Of a DNA stretch of 64,000 bases, positions 28,201-39,600 are shown piece by piece (position 1 is the stretch's first letter; each line of letters begins with the position of its first letter). This DNA comes from Blastobasis lacticolella. Its lineage: Eukaryota > Arthropoda > Insecta > Lepidoptera > Blastobasidae. The position numbers and the translations under genes are program-made. Location: contig LR990058.1 of the NCBI GenBank assembly GCA_905147135.1, positions 12,251,349-12,315,348 of the forward strand, read 5' to 3'. Below the pieces are notes generated by a model. The model made no database searches. It was not told where the DNA came from and saw only the letters and a program-made list of their open reading frames with translations.

Positions 28201-30398
28201 AAATATCTAAATTCAATAAAATATTCGGTTAAGTCACAACAGGCACTGCTTATTTTTAAAAATAAATCTTCACTTATTTGCACCTAATTAAACATCGAGT
28301 ATTAGTTTTACAATATGCCATCAGCAAACAAACAATAGGTTTCTCCTCTCGGGATATACCTACCTAATGTCTTTAAACAAGTTCGGGCATAACCTCGTAT
28401 GCATTATTTTTCCGAGGAACCTCATCAAGTGACATTTCGCAGAAGAAAATGCTCACTGCTCCGCACGCCGCACCCCCTTTCTCATCATCGAAAAATCACC
28501 CTCCCACCTACCTCACCTACCGCAGGCGACATACCAGTTAATGCGCTGACTTTCATTTGACCAAATTCAGAAGCAACAAGCGTAAGAGCAAATCAAAGTT
28601 AAATGTATTGCTCATAGAATTAGGTCCATTTTTGTACCACTTATATTATGTTACGTGTAGCTCCACTTTTCAGAAGCCGTAATATAAAAATGGACCTTAA
28701 ATATATATTTTTAATATCTATTTAAATTCTACTTTGATTTGCTTTCACGCTTTTTGAACCCTTACTCTAGCCTTGAAGGCGTCCAGATTATATTGATCAG
28801 GTCAGGACTCGCAGGCAACGCGGTCCACTCCTTAGCCGTCATAAAAGTCGAGCCATAGTGGCTCGTGCGGATAGCTGGAAGATCCACGACATAAGGATGA
28901 AGCGCTCGCCCGAATCGCATCTTCCGATCGCGGAAAGGTGCCGGCAGAATGAGGTCGTGCAGCTGTTTCGCACCCTCTCCGAAAGTAACGTGTAAAAGAC
29001 CGACAGACGCGCAACCCTACGCCGATACTCGAAGCTCTGCAGCCTAGCTTTAATCAAAGATAGTACATACCGGTATCAAATTTCCTAGGATCCATGTAAC
29101 AGCCATCAATTTTGATGTAGTCCACGCCCCACTCGGCGAAGGTTTGGGCGTCGAGTTCACCGAACTCGGCGATACCAGGGTATCCTTTGCAAGTTTTCGT
29201 GCCTATGTCTTCGTAAATGCCGAACTTTAGACCTTTTCCGTGAACCTGTAACCGAAGCAAATTTCATTTTCTAATTAGAATTCGTGCTTTTAGTACGAAA
29301 ATTTTACACAACTCGAGTTTTATATTTTACGCTTAAGCGACTCCGATGCAATCAAATCCATATCGCGATCAAAATGGGATGGAATGGAACCTTGTTCAAA
29401 AAAAAGGATCTTCCAGCTAAACTTACGAGCCGCTTTGATGAAACCTTTATAATGCGTACGAGTAAGAAATGGAACACGTTGCCAGCGGGTGAGTTCCCTG
29501 ATCTTACCACCAGGTGAGATAGCGGTCAAATGCCTAGCTAGACAAATTATAAAAAAACACTCGCAGTCCCGTTTAGCTTGCGTATTTTACACCTTCCATA
29601 CGACTCCGCGATTGATAACCTCCATGACTGATACGTGAATCATATATTTAAAAAAAAGTGTATTCACGTAATCAGCCAAGGCCTTGATTCCGCTGGGGAA
29701 ACGTTCAGGGTCGGGCTGCAGACGGTTGTCGGAGCTCCGGTTCCTCGCCATCCAGCAGTCGTCGATTATCACGTACTGGTAACCAGCCGCCAGGTAGCCA
29801 TCGGCCACCATCGCGTCGGCCGTCCTCTTGATCAAGTTCTCACTGGCGCCAAAATTATTTATAAGTGATGTGCTTATATCTTTATTACTTACAAGTGGGG
29901 ACCATGTACTGGTAATCGTAGCGTAGGACGGCCCCCCACAAGATGGATAGACGACCTCGTAAAGGTTGTAAGGAACCGATGGATGCAAGTCGCACAGAGT
30001 CGTCGATCAGTGTGGAAGTGTGGACGTAAAGACATAATTTATCCAAGGGCCACAACAGCCCACTACATTTATAATATTTCGATGTCTTATGACCGATGAA
30101 ACCGAAATTTCCGTCGGATGGAATCAAATGATTTTGGGTGGAGACTGGAGCCCTAGACCCTAGGGGCTAGCCCCCCCCCCCCCCCCCCTGAAATCGCTAC
30201 TTACTCTACTTTTTTATTAAATTCTTTTTAATGCCTTATATTTCACCTTATACACGTCTTAGGGAAATGCTTGCAGTCGATATTGCATCCGAAGCCAAGC
30301 CCAGTCATCCAGCCCATGGGCGGCGTCCGCGCCAGCCCGTTGTCCAGCGCGCGCGCCGCCGCCAGCACCGCCAGCGCCGTCACGCACCGCAGCAACAT
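19264..30398 (-). CDS. GH27 family gene A1: alpha-N-acetylgalactosaminidase-like glycosidase
   Basis: Nine coding exons: 30247-30398, 29668-29842, 29071-29245, 26090-26184, 25270-25431, 24561-24773, 23529-23657, 22520-22598, 19264-19370. They give 428 aa with all junctions in phase. GH27 enzymes remove terminal alpha-linked galactose or GalNAc by a retaining mechanism, in the lysosome or secreted. Visible residues: IIDDCW (D78, D79), YIKIDGC (K154, nucleophile D156), CSWPT (S188, T191; small residues here are NAGA-like, whereas alpha-galactosidases have Glu and Leu), RNYWD (acid/base D217), [11 protein letters not shown] and [10 protein letters not shown]. The usual WERF after PPMGW is GLGF, so an active-site Trp is missing. 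The exon 8 donor GTGACT is weak; without splicing, translation stops three codons later. A 10-bp duplication truncates exon 9. A1's intron 8 uniquely holds an RTE element. Family certain; substrate inferred. Confidence 0.9.
19490..21639 (+). mobile_element. 5'-truncated RTE-type non-LTR retrotransposon, unit I only
   Basis: Inserted antisense in intron 8 of A1. It is flanked by an 11-bp target duplication AATATCTAAAC (19479-19489 and 21640-21650). It ends in a (GAT)n tail after GCCCAGCAGTGGGC. Unit II has the uninterrupted target at 50000-50010, so the insertion happened after the unit duplication or was lost cleanly by conversion. The frame is still open along its whole length, which also indicates a young copy. 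Confidence 0.95.
19491..21620 (+). CDS. Reverse transcriptase ORF of the young RTE element (N-terminally truncated)
   Basis: An open frame of about 709 codons running into the truncated 5' end; there is no start codon of its own (first ATG near 19542). RT motifs in order: [80 protein letters not shown], and the catalytic FADD box (RFADDIVVM). The C-terminal region includes YGSETWPLT and [20 protein letters not shown]. The apurinic endonuclease domain expected at the N terminus is missing, so this copy is not autonomous. Confidence 0.95.
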   Translation, partial: KNRGTLNINPQLERSRLMRSTLRPIPIQIQNPESFQLELQNRFECLGECVDVDDYNNRFVETVYTVGSKFYKACRTNRTNKISDDTLKLIEERRGMTLQSPDDVSQFRRLNRQISKSLTRDIRRFNTTNIEAAIERNKGSKVFARDLSIGQSQLTRLKTDDGRVVSTKSEVLREVERFYGQLYTTTRAPVTSMAKDPRAKLTRHYTEDIPDISLYEISMALKQLKNNKAPGDDGITAELLKAGGKPVLKTLQKLFNSVILEGKTPEAWHRSIVILFFKKGDKALLKNFRPISLLTHVYKLFSRVITNRLARRFDDFQPPEQAGFRKGFSTIDHIHTLRQVVQKTEEYNRPLCLAFVDYEKAFDSIETWAVLQSLQRCQIDYRYIEALKCLYENATMSVRLQDKTTEPIQLQRGVRQGDVISPKLFTAALEDIFRLLDWDGLGININGEYLTHLRFADDIVVMAETLEDLGKMLDDLCSASQQVGLKMNMDKTKIMSNVHVVPTPVTVGGTPLEVVDDYTYLGQIVRLGRSNFEKEVNRRIQLGWAAFGKLRQIFSSQLPQCLKTKVFDQCVLPVMTYGSETWPLTMGLIRKLTVAQRAMERAMLGVSLRDRVRNEEIRKRTKVTDIALRIARLKWQWAGHIARRTDGRWGSKVLEWRPRTGRRSVGRPPTRWTDDLVRIAGTNWMRKAQDRSLWRSLGEAYAQQWASSG
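21726..22112. mobile_element. Foldback DNA element (MITE-like) in intron 8 of A1
   Basis: Long imperfect terminal inverted repeats of about 75 bases. The left end is AATGAGGAGTTTTCCAGTAG and the right end is the complement of AATGAGCAGTTTTCCAGTAG. Inner arms pair around AGATGGCGC and ACAATTTTGGTA. No coding capacity, so non-autonomous. Related copies are at 50093-50472 and 61922-62338. Confidence 0.75.
22255..22346 (-). repeat. tRNA-like SINE head (second family) in intron 8 of A1
   Basis: On the minus strand, box A-like TGGTTCAGTTGG and a degenerate box B (TTTCCGATTCC). The unit II copy (50613-50696) has an intact box B, GGTTCGATTCC. No paired acceptor stem. Confidence 0.6.
22801..22894. 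repeat. Two back-to-back hairpins in intron 7 of A1
   Basis: Hairpin 1 pairs 22801-22823 with 22828-22850 (22 of 23 bases) around GGTG. Hairpin 2 pairs 22851-22870 with 22875-22894 perfectly, again around GGTG. Unit II (about 51150-51199) has only the simple linear sequence, so this is an inverted duplication private to unit I. Confidence 0.9.
22901..23198 (-). other. Open frame of about 90-98 codons in intron 7 of A1, unrecognised
   Basis: The minus frame includes [20 protein letters not shown] and [20 protein letters not shown]. In unit I an AG acceptor (ACTACAG) precedes it, but unit II has ACTACAT. It is open in both units (unit II to 51208) with an altered stop position. It resembles nothing I recognise, and A's reading frame does not need it. 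It may be an old transposon fragment. Confidence 0.25.
23706..23950 (+). repeat. tRNA-derived SINE fragment in intron 6 of A1
   Basis: Starts inside the tRNA-like head (GGTAAGCGAGAGGTAACC, box B GGTTTGAACC), then the shared SINE body and the end CAGGGACATTAACG. The unit II copy is at 52007-52251. Confidence 0.75.
24340..24500 (+). repeat. Lepidopteran SINE/LINE tail in intron 6 of A1
   Basis: Carries CAGTGGTGACCACTTTCCAT and CAGGTGGCCCGCTTGCCTGT then an A-rich tail, a motif very common in lepidopteran genomes. The unit II copy is at 52641-52801. Confidence 0.65.
25752..25986 (+). repeat. Interspersed repeat with TGATGATGA tail in intron 4 of A1
   Basis: Carries GTGGGTTTCGTAAGAGGCGA, CTGCGATCTCCAACCCGC and CCCCTTTCGTGGGAGAGGCC, and ends CTGTGATGATGA. 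It is probably a non-LTR 3' UTR or a SINE mobilised by one. The unit II copy is at 54024-54258; a relative is at 15170-15440. Confidence 0.65.
26256..26360 (+). repeat. Interspersed repeat fragment in intron 3 of A1
   Basis: After a T run it reads CGGCAGACAAACAGGCAATC and CCGCCTATGGACATCAGCAA, related to the fragment upstream of the A start codon (460-560) on the other strand. The unit II copy is at 54535-54640. Confidence 0.55.
26978..27589. mobile_element. Non-autonomous DNA element with 29-bp terminal inverted repeats, intron 3 of A1
   Basis: Left end 26978-27006 and right end 27561-27589 are complementary at 28 of 29 bases (ACAACTTAACTGGTATATCG within). The interior holds TGACGTCATGTGACGT near the left end and a nested RTE 3' tail (about 27158-27285, ending GCCCAGCAGTG). 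No transposase frame. Target duplication unclear. Confidence 0.7.
27795..28541. repeat. Degenerate relative of the adjacent inverted-repeat element
   Basis: Same order of blocks as 26978-27589: TGACGTCATATGACGT, GATAAATCCTGAGATG, TTTTCCGAGGAAC, AAAAATCACCCTCCCACCTA and the right end GCAGGCGACATACCAGTTAA. The left end is eroded. It lies directly beside its relative. The unit II copy is at 56097-56859. Confidence 0.65.
28800..29057 (-). pseudogene. Retrotransposon RT C-terminal fragment in intron 3 of A1
   Basis: Minus frames include [40 protein letters not shown] and [14 protein letters not shown], a common Jockey/CR1-type C terminus. Frameshifted. It sits about a dozen bases from exon 3. The unit II copy (57119-57361) is shorter by about 16 bases near 57253. 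Confidence 0.7.
29384..29520 (+). pseudogene. Retrotransposon C-terminal fragment in intron 2 of A1
   Basis: The plus frame reads [20 protein letters not shown] then GEFPD, typical of Jockey/CR1-type tails. The unit II copy is at 57688-57824. Confidence 0.6.
29915..30040 (+). repeat. Decayed non-LTR retrotransposon 3' tail (unit I copy)
   Basis: Same fragment as at 1-100, with the same internal deletion, in intron 1 of A1. Confidence 0.6.
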
Positions 30399-33300
30399 TT
30401 TGGAGGAAGCTAGCACATTTAACTGGTATTGCAAACGTCCATAGGCTGCGATGACTGCTTACCATCAGGCAGGCCGCAATCTTGTTTGCCACCTTAGTAA
30501 TAAGTATAAAAAATGCTGCGGAATCTACACCAGTAGAAATTGAGCGTTCTTTAAACGGTGTTATTAGTTAGTTTTATCCATCGAAAAAGTGTTCTGTGGT
30601 TTTATCATTACTTGCTGTAGCGTCAAGTTAACACTTTGGCATGCCATTCGATTTTTTTAAATACCTAAGTTTCTAGGTAGGTTGGTACTAATGACGAGTA
30701 AATTTATTAATGCTTGATTCATTATATTCTTTATCATATATTATTAAATAAAACGGTTTTGAAGACTTACCTATTTGTTTCCAAATGTGTCGTAAATGAA
30801 GTACAACGTTTCAGTACTTGATATTTATACAAAAAGTTAAAAATTCTTTGTCTTATATGTAAGTATTTATGATATGTAGGGCAATTAAAATTACATACTT
30901 ACCAAAGTTATGTCATAATTTGTAGGGCAACAAAATTCCTTGCTCTATCGGTTTGCATAACTTTCAACACGTGCAGCCTGTAGGTGAACTATTCGCATAG
31001 GCCTGACAGCGACCTGCGAATTCAGGTTGCTGATTGGTTAGCAACTTATCATCACGAAAGCGTATAAAAGTCATACAGTTGCGCTCACGCAACCCCAACA
31101 GAGCGCTGGGTCTCTCCGGTGCTGCACCACTAAATACGGCTGCCATGCAGCCAAGTATCCAGTGTTTATTCATTTTCAGCTTTACCTATTTAATAAATGG
31201 GTTAATATAATTGTTAACAATTAATATGGAATGTGATGCGTTCTGAAATAAATTATTAAGTAGGAAGGGACATACTTAAATATTTCTTGATTTTTAACTT
31301 ACTGCGCTGGCTCAGCGACCCAAAGAGCATCTTAGCCTCTGACACCAAAAGACGCCACTCATGCCGATCCGGAACGGTTTCCTTCCATCACGGCCTTTGA
31401 AGCTCTTACAGGTCCTTCTGATTTATAACTAGGGCTCTATAGAGCCCAACCACCTACCTACAATTTTGAACCGTACTTAATTTATCTACTTATGGGCCAT
31501 TAGATAATAGGTACCCAGTTACATTATGCCTTTAAACAAGTAACTCTTGTGGGTTAATAAATAAATTTAAGAGGACGACCCAGGAAAACATTCACTGATC
31601 AGTTAATTCTTCAGATTCAGTAATGTTCTCAAAAAAGATGGGGTCCGAAGTGGTAAGAATAAAAGGAGAAGTATGAAAAGAGTTGTGGATATATGCGAGG
31701 CTAGGAAGTTGTGTCAGGCCAGAGCAAAGTGGCGGTCCATAGTCTCTGCCTACCCCACCTGTGGGACACAGGCGTGAGCTTTATGTGTGTATGTAATAAA
31801 TAAATACGTATTACCTAATAGCTGACTGTGCGGTGTTTCCGGGTGATAGGTAGGCCCACTGAAAACCAGCGTTGTGGTACGCGTCAAGCGGCCACAACAT
31901 TATACTGAGGGGGTCCAGTTGCACTGGAAGCCGCGACACGGAGTTTTAACAATGCCACTGGGAATATTTAACTGTAGTAGGTACTCGTATATCGTCTAAC
32001 ATCAAATCGGACATAGTGTTAGATCATGTTATCTATATTTATTTATTTATTAAATCTTCATGCACAAAATAGTACAAAGGCGGACTTAAAGCTAAAAAAG
32101 CGTTATCTACCAGTCAACCAGGAGATAAAGGGTAAAGAAAAAGTAAGGCGGTGCAAGAGAAGCTACTAAACAAGATGGAAGAGGGGAACCGAAAACTCAC
32201 TGTCGCCCAAAGGGCGATGGAAAGGGCTATACTTGGCTACGGCTAATCGGGAATGAGGAGATCCGCAAGCGAACTAAGGTCACCGACATATGTCGAAAGA
32301 TTGCGAAGCGGGCAGGGCACATATCTCGCAGAACAGATGGCCCATGGGGCAGGAAAGTTCTCGAGTGGCGATCATGTACCGGAAGACGCAGCGTGAGTAT
32401 CCCACTAGGTGTGCCGATGATCTGGTAAAGATAGCAGGTGTAGCTGAATGTGGAAGGCGCATTACCCTTTGTGGAGATCTCTGCTTATGCCCAGCAGTGG
32501 GCATCTTACGGCTGATATGATGATGATGGACATCTAAGTTTAGTTTTGAGACGAGAAGATGGGAGCGCCTCAAAGCGCCCCTCCTTCCTATCCACGGCGC
32601 GCAATTTGGAAACCCCTGTGCTTCTATTAATTCTTTTAACAATTATCTCAGGGTATGAGAAAATGATATATTAATTATGTGAGCAATGGGTCTACACAGA
32701 AATGAGGCACTATATTTTAATACTTTGGTAGTAGGTAATTTCATCATATCCACTAGATTTTCTGTTCTTTAAAGACATAATAATTTTGTAAACTTCATTA
32801 TCGTCAACAGGTTTGAGAAATATTGTTTTAGAATTCTGTTTCTCCGCTTGTATGAAGTTATCGTTAACAATGTCACATATTTGTTGAGGTTTACGAAATG
32901 TCATATTATTAAATATTATAGAGTCAATGTCATTATTGTGATTATTATTTGACGTAATTGCCGATATATACTACTCCATATAGCTTTTGGATTTTTTCCG
33001 TTTTGAATTATGTACTTTATATTATAATTTATCATGCATAGGTACGCCCATAGACCAATAAAATCCACTCTAAGAAATGGAACACATTGCTTGCCAGTGA
33101 GATCCTAAACATGAGTAGGTAGTCCTTATAGCTTAGAAAGAGACAGCATTTCCCTCAAGCCAGGTTTCCAGATTGTAGGGAGATGTACGGTCCGGGGAAG
33201 ACATTCGCAAGAAAATCATCCTTAGCTGCAAGCATTCAGCAGATCTACCCAAAGCTACTTACGAACTTGCGACATAAAAGTGGCTTCTTGTGCCTTGGCG

Positions 33301-33629
33301 ACGATGGCTGAATTAGATTGTACCATTTCTAAAATTATTTGGGACAGCGTATAAGGCTCGCCATCCAGCGGGGCAACGCGGCCAGCCTTCTGGACACATT
33401 TCCGCATTCAGGGGACTGGGGCAAATATTTTACCTATTTAAGTAATTTAGAGTAAGGTTTTTATTGATAGGTTGTTTTAATATGTAATTCTATATTGTTT
33501 GTTTATTATGTTTAAGTTGTTAATATTAAATATTACATTTTTAAAATGAAACTACAATATTTGTTACTCGATTTAATTTAAACATCGTCCAATAGAACCT
33601 GATACTCGAGCTCATTAGAAGTGAGGTAT

Positions 33630-36600
33630 TCATTCGTCTTTAATCTCTCCAGGCACCGTCTCCTCAAACTCGTAATCTTCATCATACTCCTCCGCATCCT
33701 GAGACCCCTGCTCAACGGAATATGGGGGCGGGTTAGGAGACTGCTCAGAAGATACCTCGGGAGTCGGAGATGAGGTGGCGTCATTTTCTTTCAATGGCGT
33801 CCAATGATAAAACTTGACTTCTGTAGAAAATAAATAAATAAATAAATAAACGTTTATTTTCTCCCATTAATTTACAGATCACAATTTACATTTCATTTAA
33901 ACACTTATGGGAGACTGATGCCTAAGCTAGGCAAGAAGCCTGTATTTCAGGTCACCAGGCCCCCCCTCGCACTACTGTACATAATATAATGCTTGCAATG
34001 TCTCGTATGCTAGGGAATAATATATAATAAATATATGCAAACCAATATAAACATTCAGAGTATCTACCTAAATGTTTACTTATACATACATAAATGATAT
34101 ATAATATATATACGTATTTTTGTGTTAGTATTGTTAGTAATATTTTTATTTAGCTAATAGTTGTAAGTATCAGTAAGAGAAAGTTCTGTTTTGGTGTTAC
34201 TAGTGGGATATGTGGCAAGGTGGGAACTTAAAATATGTTAAATTTTTTTAATGATCTAACTAACTGGTATAAGGATAGACTCTGTTCTATCATAGCTGAG
34301 GTCACTGGTGACTCTCTTTTTGCAAAGGAAATAGTTAAGCGCATAGATGTTGAGTACTTTATTTACATTATTGTATATAAAGCCTCCCAGGAAACAGAAA
34401 AATCTTTGGCCAAAACTTGTTACAATGGGGGGATCAGGATGTGGCACCGTATACGGTCTTCTACGGGCTTTTGTGGTTGAGGATGGGGGGATGTATGTGA
34501 CCGTGCGGTGTTGCGAAAGTGTTGTGTGGAGAATAAATAATTGGCGCACTGTCAGTACTGATAACCTTTGATAGAGTTCAGAGGTTGAGAATCTAAATGG
34601 GAGAAAACACATTACTTTAAGTAATGACCGTTGGGCTCTCTCCAAAGTCAAAAGTTTGGTTTTAGGAGCACCTCCCCATGAAGTAATGCAGTAGATTAAG
34701 AGGGACTGACAGAGTGCAAAATAAATGAGAACTTTATCTAAAAAATGCGATCCAACCGTTGTTTCTCTCAGTCGATCCCGTCTCTTCAAATGCCTAAATC
34801 CATTTTCTAATGACCTTAGCACTGGATGATACATTAATGCCTTTCTTTCACACGCGCGATTTAACCGACGAGCGGTTATTTCCTGATTTATCGTTTTGAT
34901 AATAAGCTCATAACGCTAATCATGCATGTTGTGCTCGCCTGTATGACTCCATAGCAACTGAATTTCTAAGAACAAATTCTATATAAATTAACATATTTTT
35001 CTTTACTATAATTACCCAACAAAAAACACTTATTGAAGTGCAAGTTTATCCTAACGAAACATTTCACCGATAATAACTCCGCACAATATAATAATGCGAA
35101 TAATAAATATAAATGGAAATAAAATAATAATTTTAATGTCGTAATTGCGGGCCGCGGGGCGGCGGCCAGAGAGCAATATGCACTCATTTCAGCACAACGA
35201 TTTGAGTGCAAGCACTCTTTTTGGACACCTTGTAGGTACTTACCCATGTCTCCATCGAATTCATCATAGAATTTTGAGTTACTGCTAATTATTTTTGCTG
35301 GTTTTGTATTGTCCAATAAGTCCTGAAATTATAATAAGTACACGTATAGGTAGGTAGGTAGGAGCGTTGGTGGCCGAGTGGTTACGGTATCCGACTTGTA
35401 AGCGAGAGGTACCGGGTTCGAATCCCACTACGGCCATGTACCAATGACTGTTTCTAAGTTATGTACATTAGTTGAATACTAAACGATGCTCTTACTGCGA
35501 GAAAAACGTCGTGATGACACCTGCATATTCAGGCTGAATACTGAATGTGTAACCATGATCCAACCTGGTCAGGTTCCCCTAGTAGCAAGGTCACGGAGGT
35601 CAGATGGCAGTCGCTCCACTGTAATTACCTGATCTAGGGAGCTTATTCCACCTTTCTCGTTCGTGGTAAAAAGGCTCATGATGCCCGTAAGTTAATTGAA
35701 TGCCAGGTACCTAGATGGTGTGGATGAAAGCTATCCTATCGTTGGAGGGTGTGGTGGCGGAAAAGTGACGGTTGCACCAAGTTAAACGTTCTTTGGAACA
35801 TTCCCCGTTGAGAACACCCAGAGAGCCAACTTCTCTCCGGAGACCTAAGGGATCTAGACCATCTGTAAGAAGGATCATCGACAAAATTCGTATCGTCGAT
35901 AATGAAGCTCTTCGTTGAATGAAATCAAGTGGAAGGAGTTTGTATTGGGGTGAACCAGCCCATAGATGGGAGCAGTATTTCATATACTGAGGACGAACCT
36001 GTGCCTTGTAGCACTGTTTGGCTTTATTCAGTACCCCAAGTTTATTTGTAAGCCAGTTTGGCTTTACCTTCCAAGTGATCCCTAAATTGGACTTCGCACC
36101 GCAGTCTGTGTAAAACGCACATCAGGCATAGTCTGTTTACACTGCGGGATATAAGGCGGTGCGTTTCCCCCGTCGTCAAGTAATAGCCAGGGCTATGCTC
36201 AAATAGAAAGAAAGGAAAGACATATATTACACATAGCACACCACAACATAAATATATACTCGGTGTTCGCGATACGCAGCTCGTCAAAGCCGTCGAAGGA
36301 AATTTCTGTCGCTCCTCTTTACGCTTCTCCTTGCGCAAACTTGGCAACTCGCTGGCGTACTCAGCAAACGGGAAGGCTGGTCTCTATTTGCCAGTTTGCC
36401 ACGAACTCGACCCTTACTTGGATGTCGAGACAGCATTGTAACGCTTCTTTATCGTACGCGTATCAGTATTCGGGTCCTTCGCATCTCGTGCTGCCACCTA
36501 CGCTCGGTAAGCTGCCTGTTTTAGGCAAGAAGCTTCGGCACAGGACTTATCGAACCATGGCTGGTTTCGTCCACCGACACGTACGGCTCTGTTGGGGATG

Positions 36601-39600
36601 AAGCATTTCATTCCCAACAGTTTCGTATCCGCGACAGCAACAGCTCATTGCGAAGGATCGTCTGACGTGAAGCATAACTGTATACACGGGTACGACGCAT
36701 AGAATTCCTGCAATCCATCCCAATTTGATGACTTGTAGTGCCACACTCGATGCGACCCCGAGGAACCCAAAATCCGAATACCCCACACTTCCGACCCAGT
36801 TTTGGAACTCTCTTACCTTTACTTCATACTGCCCATGAGGGAACATCGTGGCGTCCACCGGCAGCTCTATTCGTCGTTATTGAAGCTCTGACCATTGGCG
36901 ATAAAACACGAGCAAAGCTGTGACGCCAAATGATAGTTCACGTCTCCAAATATCCTGTGAAAGTGACGATCGCCAACATCAGTAGGAAAATGCTCCCTGG
37001 ACTTTATAGCACTGGAGGTTATCCTACGTCATCGACTACAAGAAATATGACACTTTGTAGCGATAGATAGTTTAGTAGACCCACAAAATATTGCGCTGTT
37101 TTTGCACAACCTGGCACGCTCGGTAAAGTCGAAGAGATAAGTTGTTATTTTTCCGACCCAAAGTTTCGCCTTTTCGTAGCTATCTATCGTACTTACTTAG
37201 AGTAAAAAATGTTTAGCAATATTATTAGACTCAGCAAAAGCCTTTGTTTATTAGACTTATATTATTATACTTTTATTTTTGTTTATTAGACTTATATTAT
37301 TAGACTCAGCAAAAGCCAAGAGGTTTCCCATCCGCTCCTCTTGTTGAAAGGTTAGGTATCCGAAGAACACTCCGAGACTATTTGAATGATAGGTTGCAAA
37401 GTGTCACAGTATATAAGTGATTATTCGATACAAGTAAGTACTCAATATTTTTATTTCGATACCGACTTTTTTTGGTTTCGAATAATTTCTTTCGATTCGA
37501 ATGAAAATGACTTGTATTGAATCGATTGAACGCGTCCTACCTATTCGATTTCAGTTCAGTCGGTTCTTTGTTATAAACTGGCCACACCGCGCTGCGTATC
37601 ATCTCAAAGGAGGAGTCCTACCCCTACCCTTCCCTTTCCATACACCTACCCCTACCCCTCCTCTCCTCTACCCTATACCTGCCCTACACCCACATTACAC
37701 ATACTTACCATACACCTAATAATAAATTTATGCAAAGTCGAGCCACCCGGACAGCAATAACTCGGATAACCTTCCTTTTGAAAAAAATAAAAAATCCTTA
37801 AGATTTCGTATTCGAATGCTACCGGATTCGTGTTACAGCTTAGGAATAGGTCTATGGGTCATTTTGTCGTATAAAAAATTAATTTCATTTAGTAACTAAA
37901 GATACAGAACCCTAAATCCTTTAGAGATCTGACTGAGTCAAAAAATGAAATAAATAAAGAATCCCCCACTTTTACACAAATTTTCCCGTAAGGAAACCAG
38001 CCATTTTACTGTAATTATATACGAAGTGTACACCAAAGTAAGTAAAACATAAAATATAAAAAAAATATCAGGAATCATCATTACATCTGATTATTTTTTC
38101 GTGTAAGTAATTTTTACAAGGTGTCATTACACATGACGACATTTTAAAATAATTTTCGAAGAAATATCGGTTTGGTTACGCGATGGTTGCGTAATGGCTG
38201 CGGGGTGTCAGACCTGGGCCTCGCCATCCGCTAATTTGTCATCATCATCATCATCATCTCGGCGTTGAATCCAAGTTGCGCCCCCGCGCTACACGCGGCC
38301 TACAATATAGGCCTCAGGTACTGACTTGGACCGCAACGCCCACCAGATCATCTCACGAGGGACACAGTCAAAGGCCTTCTGCATGTACAGAAACAGGAAA
38401 TACAGGGGCGTGTTCCTTGATCTGTATCCCTGCATGAGAGTTCTTAGGGCAAATACGGGGTCCATGGTCCCACAACCCGGCCAAAGCCCATACTGACAAT
38501 CCGAGATTGTACACTCCCGTCGGATTTGAGAGTCCACAATGCGTTCGAAGAGCTTCATGGTGTGAGATTTATGAGGTTTATACCGCGGTAGTTGGTGCAC
38601 TCCCGCACTGAACCCTTACCTTTAAAGACTGGGGTAATTATACTCAGCCTCCATTGGTTTGGTATCTTCCCGGTGAGGAGAATGCGGTTATAAAGATCGG
38701 TAAGGATGCTCACACCACGAGAGCCTATCGATTTCCACGCCTCAATAGGGACTCCATCGGGTCCGACGGCTTTCCGATTCTTCATGCGGCGAAGAGCCGC
38801 CTCGACTTCTTCAGGCGTTATCGATGGCACGAGTCCTTGATTCGGAGGGAGGTCCGGTGGATGCACCTCTTTATGCTGCTTATTCAGTAGCTCGTGGAAA
38901 TACGAGCGCCATCTCTCCTTTCCCGCGCGGTCATCGCATAACAGGTTAGCTTGATTGTCATTTACACAGCGACAAATGGAAATATCCTCTGCCGCTTTGA
39001 CCCTCGATCGTGCCAACTTGTAGATGAGTTTCTGCCCCTCAGACAATTCAAATTTTTCGTACAAAGGACGTAAGTGGTCTTGTCTGGCTCCGGCTACCGC
39101 TCGTTTGGTGGCACGTTTGGCATCCCTGTATGCAGCGAGGTCTTCAGGAGATCTGGACGCTTGCCACTTTTTAAAGAGGGCTTTCTTTACCCTAATCTCC
39201 CTCTGGACTGTGTCGTTCCACCACCAGGTCTCCTTGTCAAGCCTGCGTCCGCCCCTTGACACCCCCAGCACCGTCCTTGCCGCCCGTACGATAGCTGCCT
39301 GAGTTCTGTCCCAGAGTTGTTGGATAGATTAGATCGTTGACAGCAGCGGCGAACTCAAGGGACTTGGTTCCTTCAAGCAGCCACCACCGGGTTTCACGAC
39401 GGCACTGCTCCCGGTATTTGCCTCGGGGCTTCACGCGCAGGTCCATCACAAGGACCCGATGTTGGGCAGTGAGACTCTCTCCGGGTATGACTTTACAGGT
39501 GGCCACTTTGCTAATATTGTCTCTCCGAGTGAGAAAGTAATCAATCTTGGTAGCGCTCCTCCCACTCTTGTAGGTGATCAGATGCTCGGATTTATTTTGG

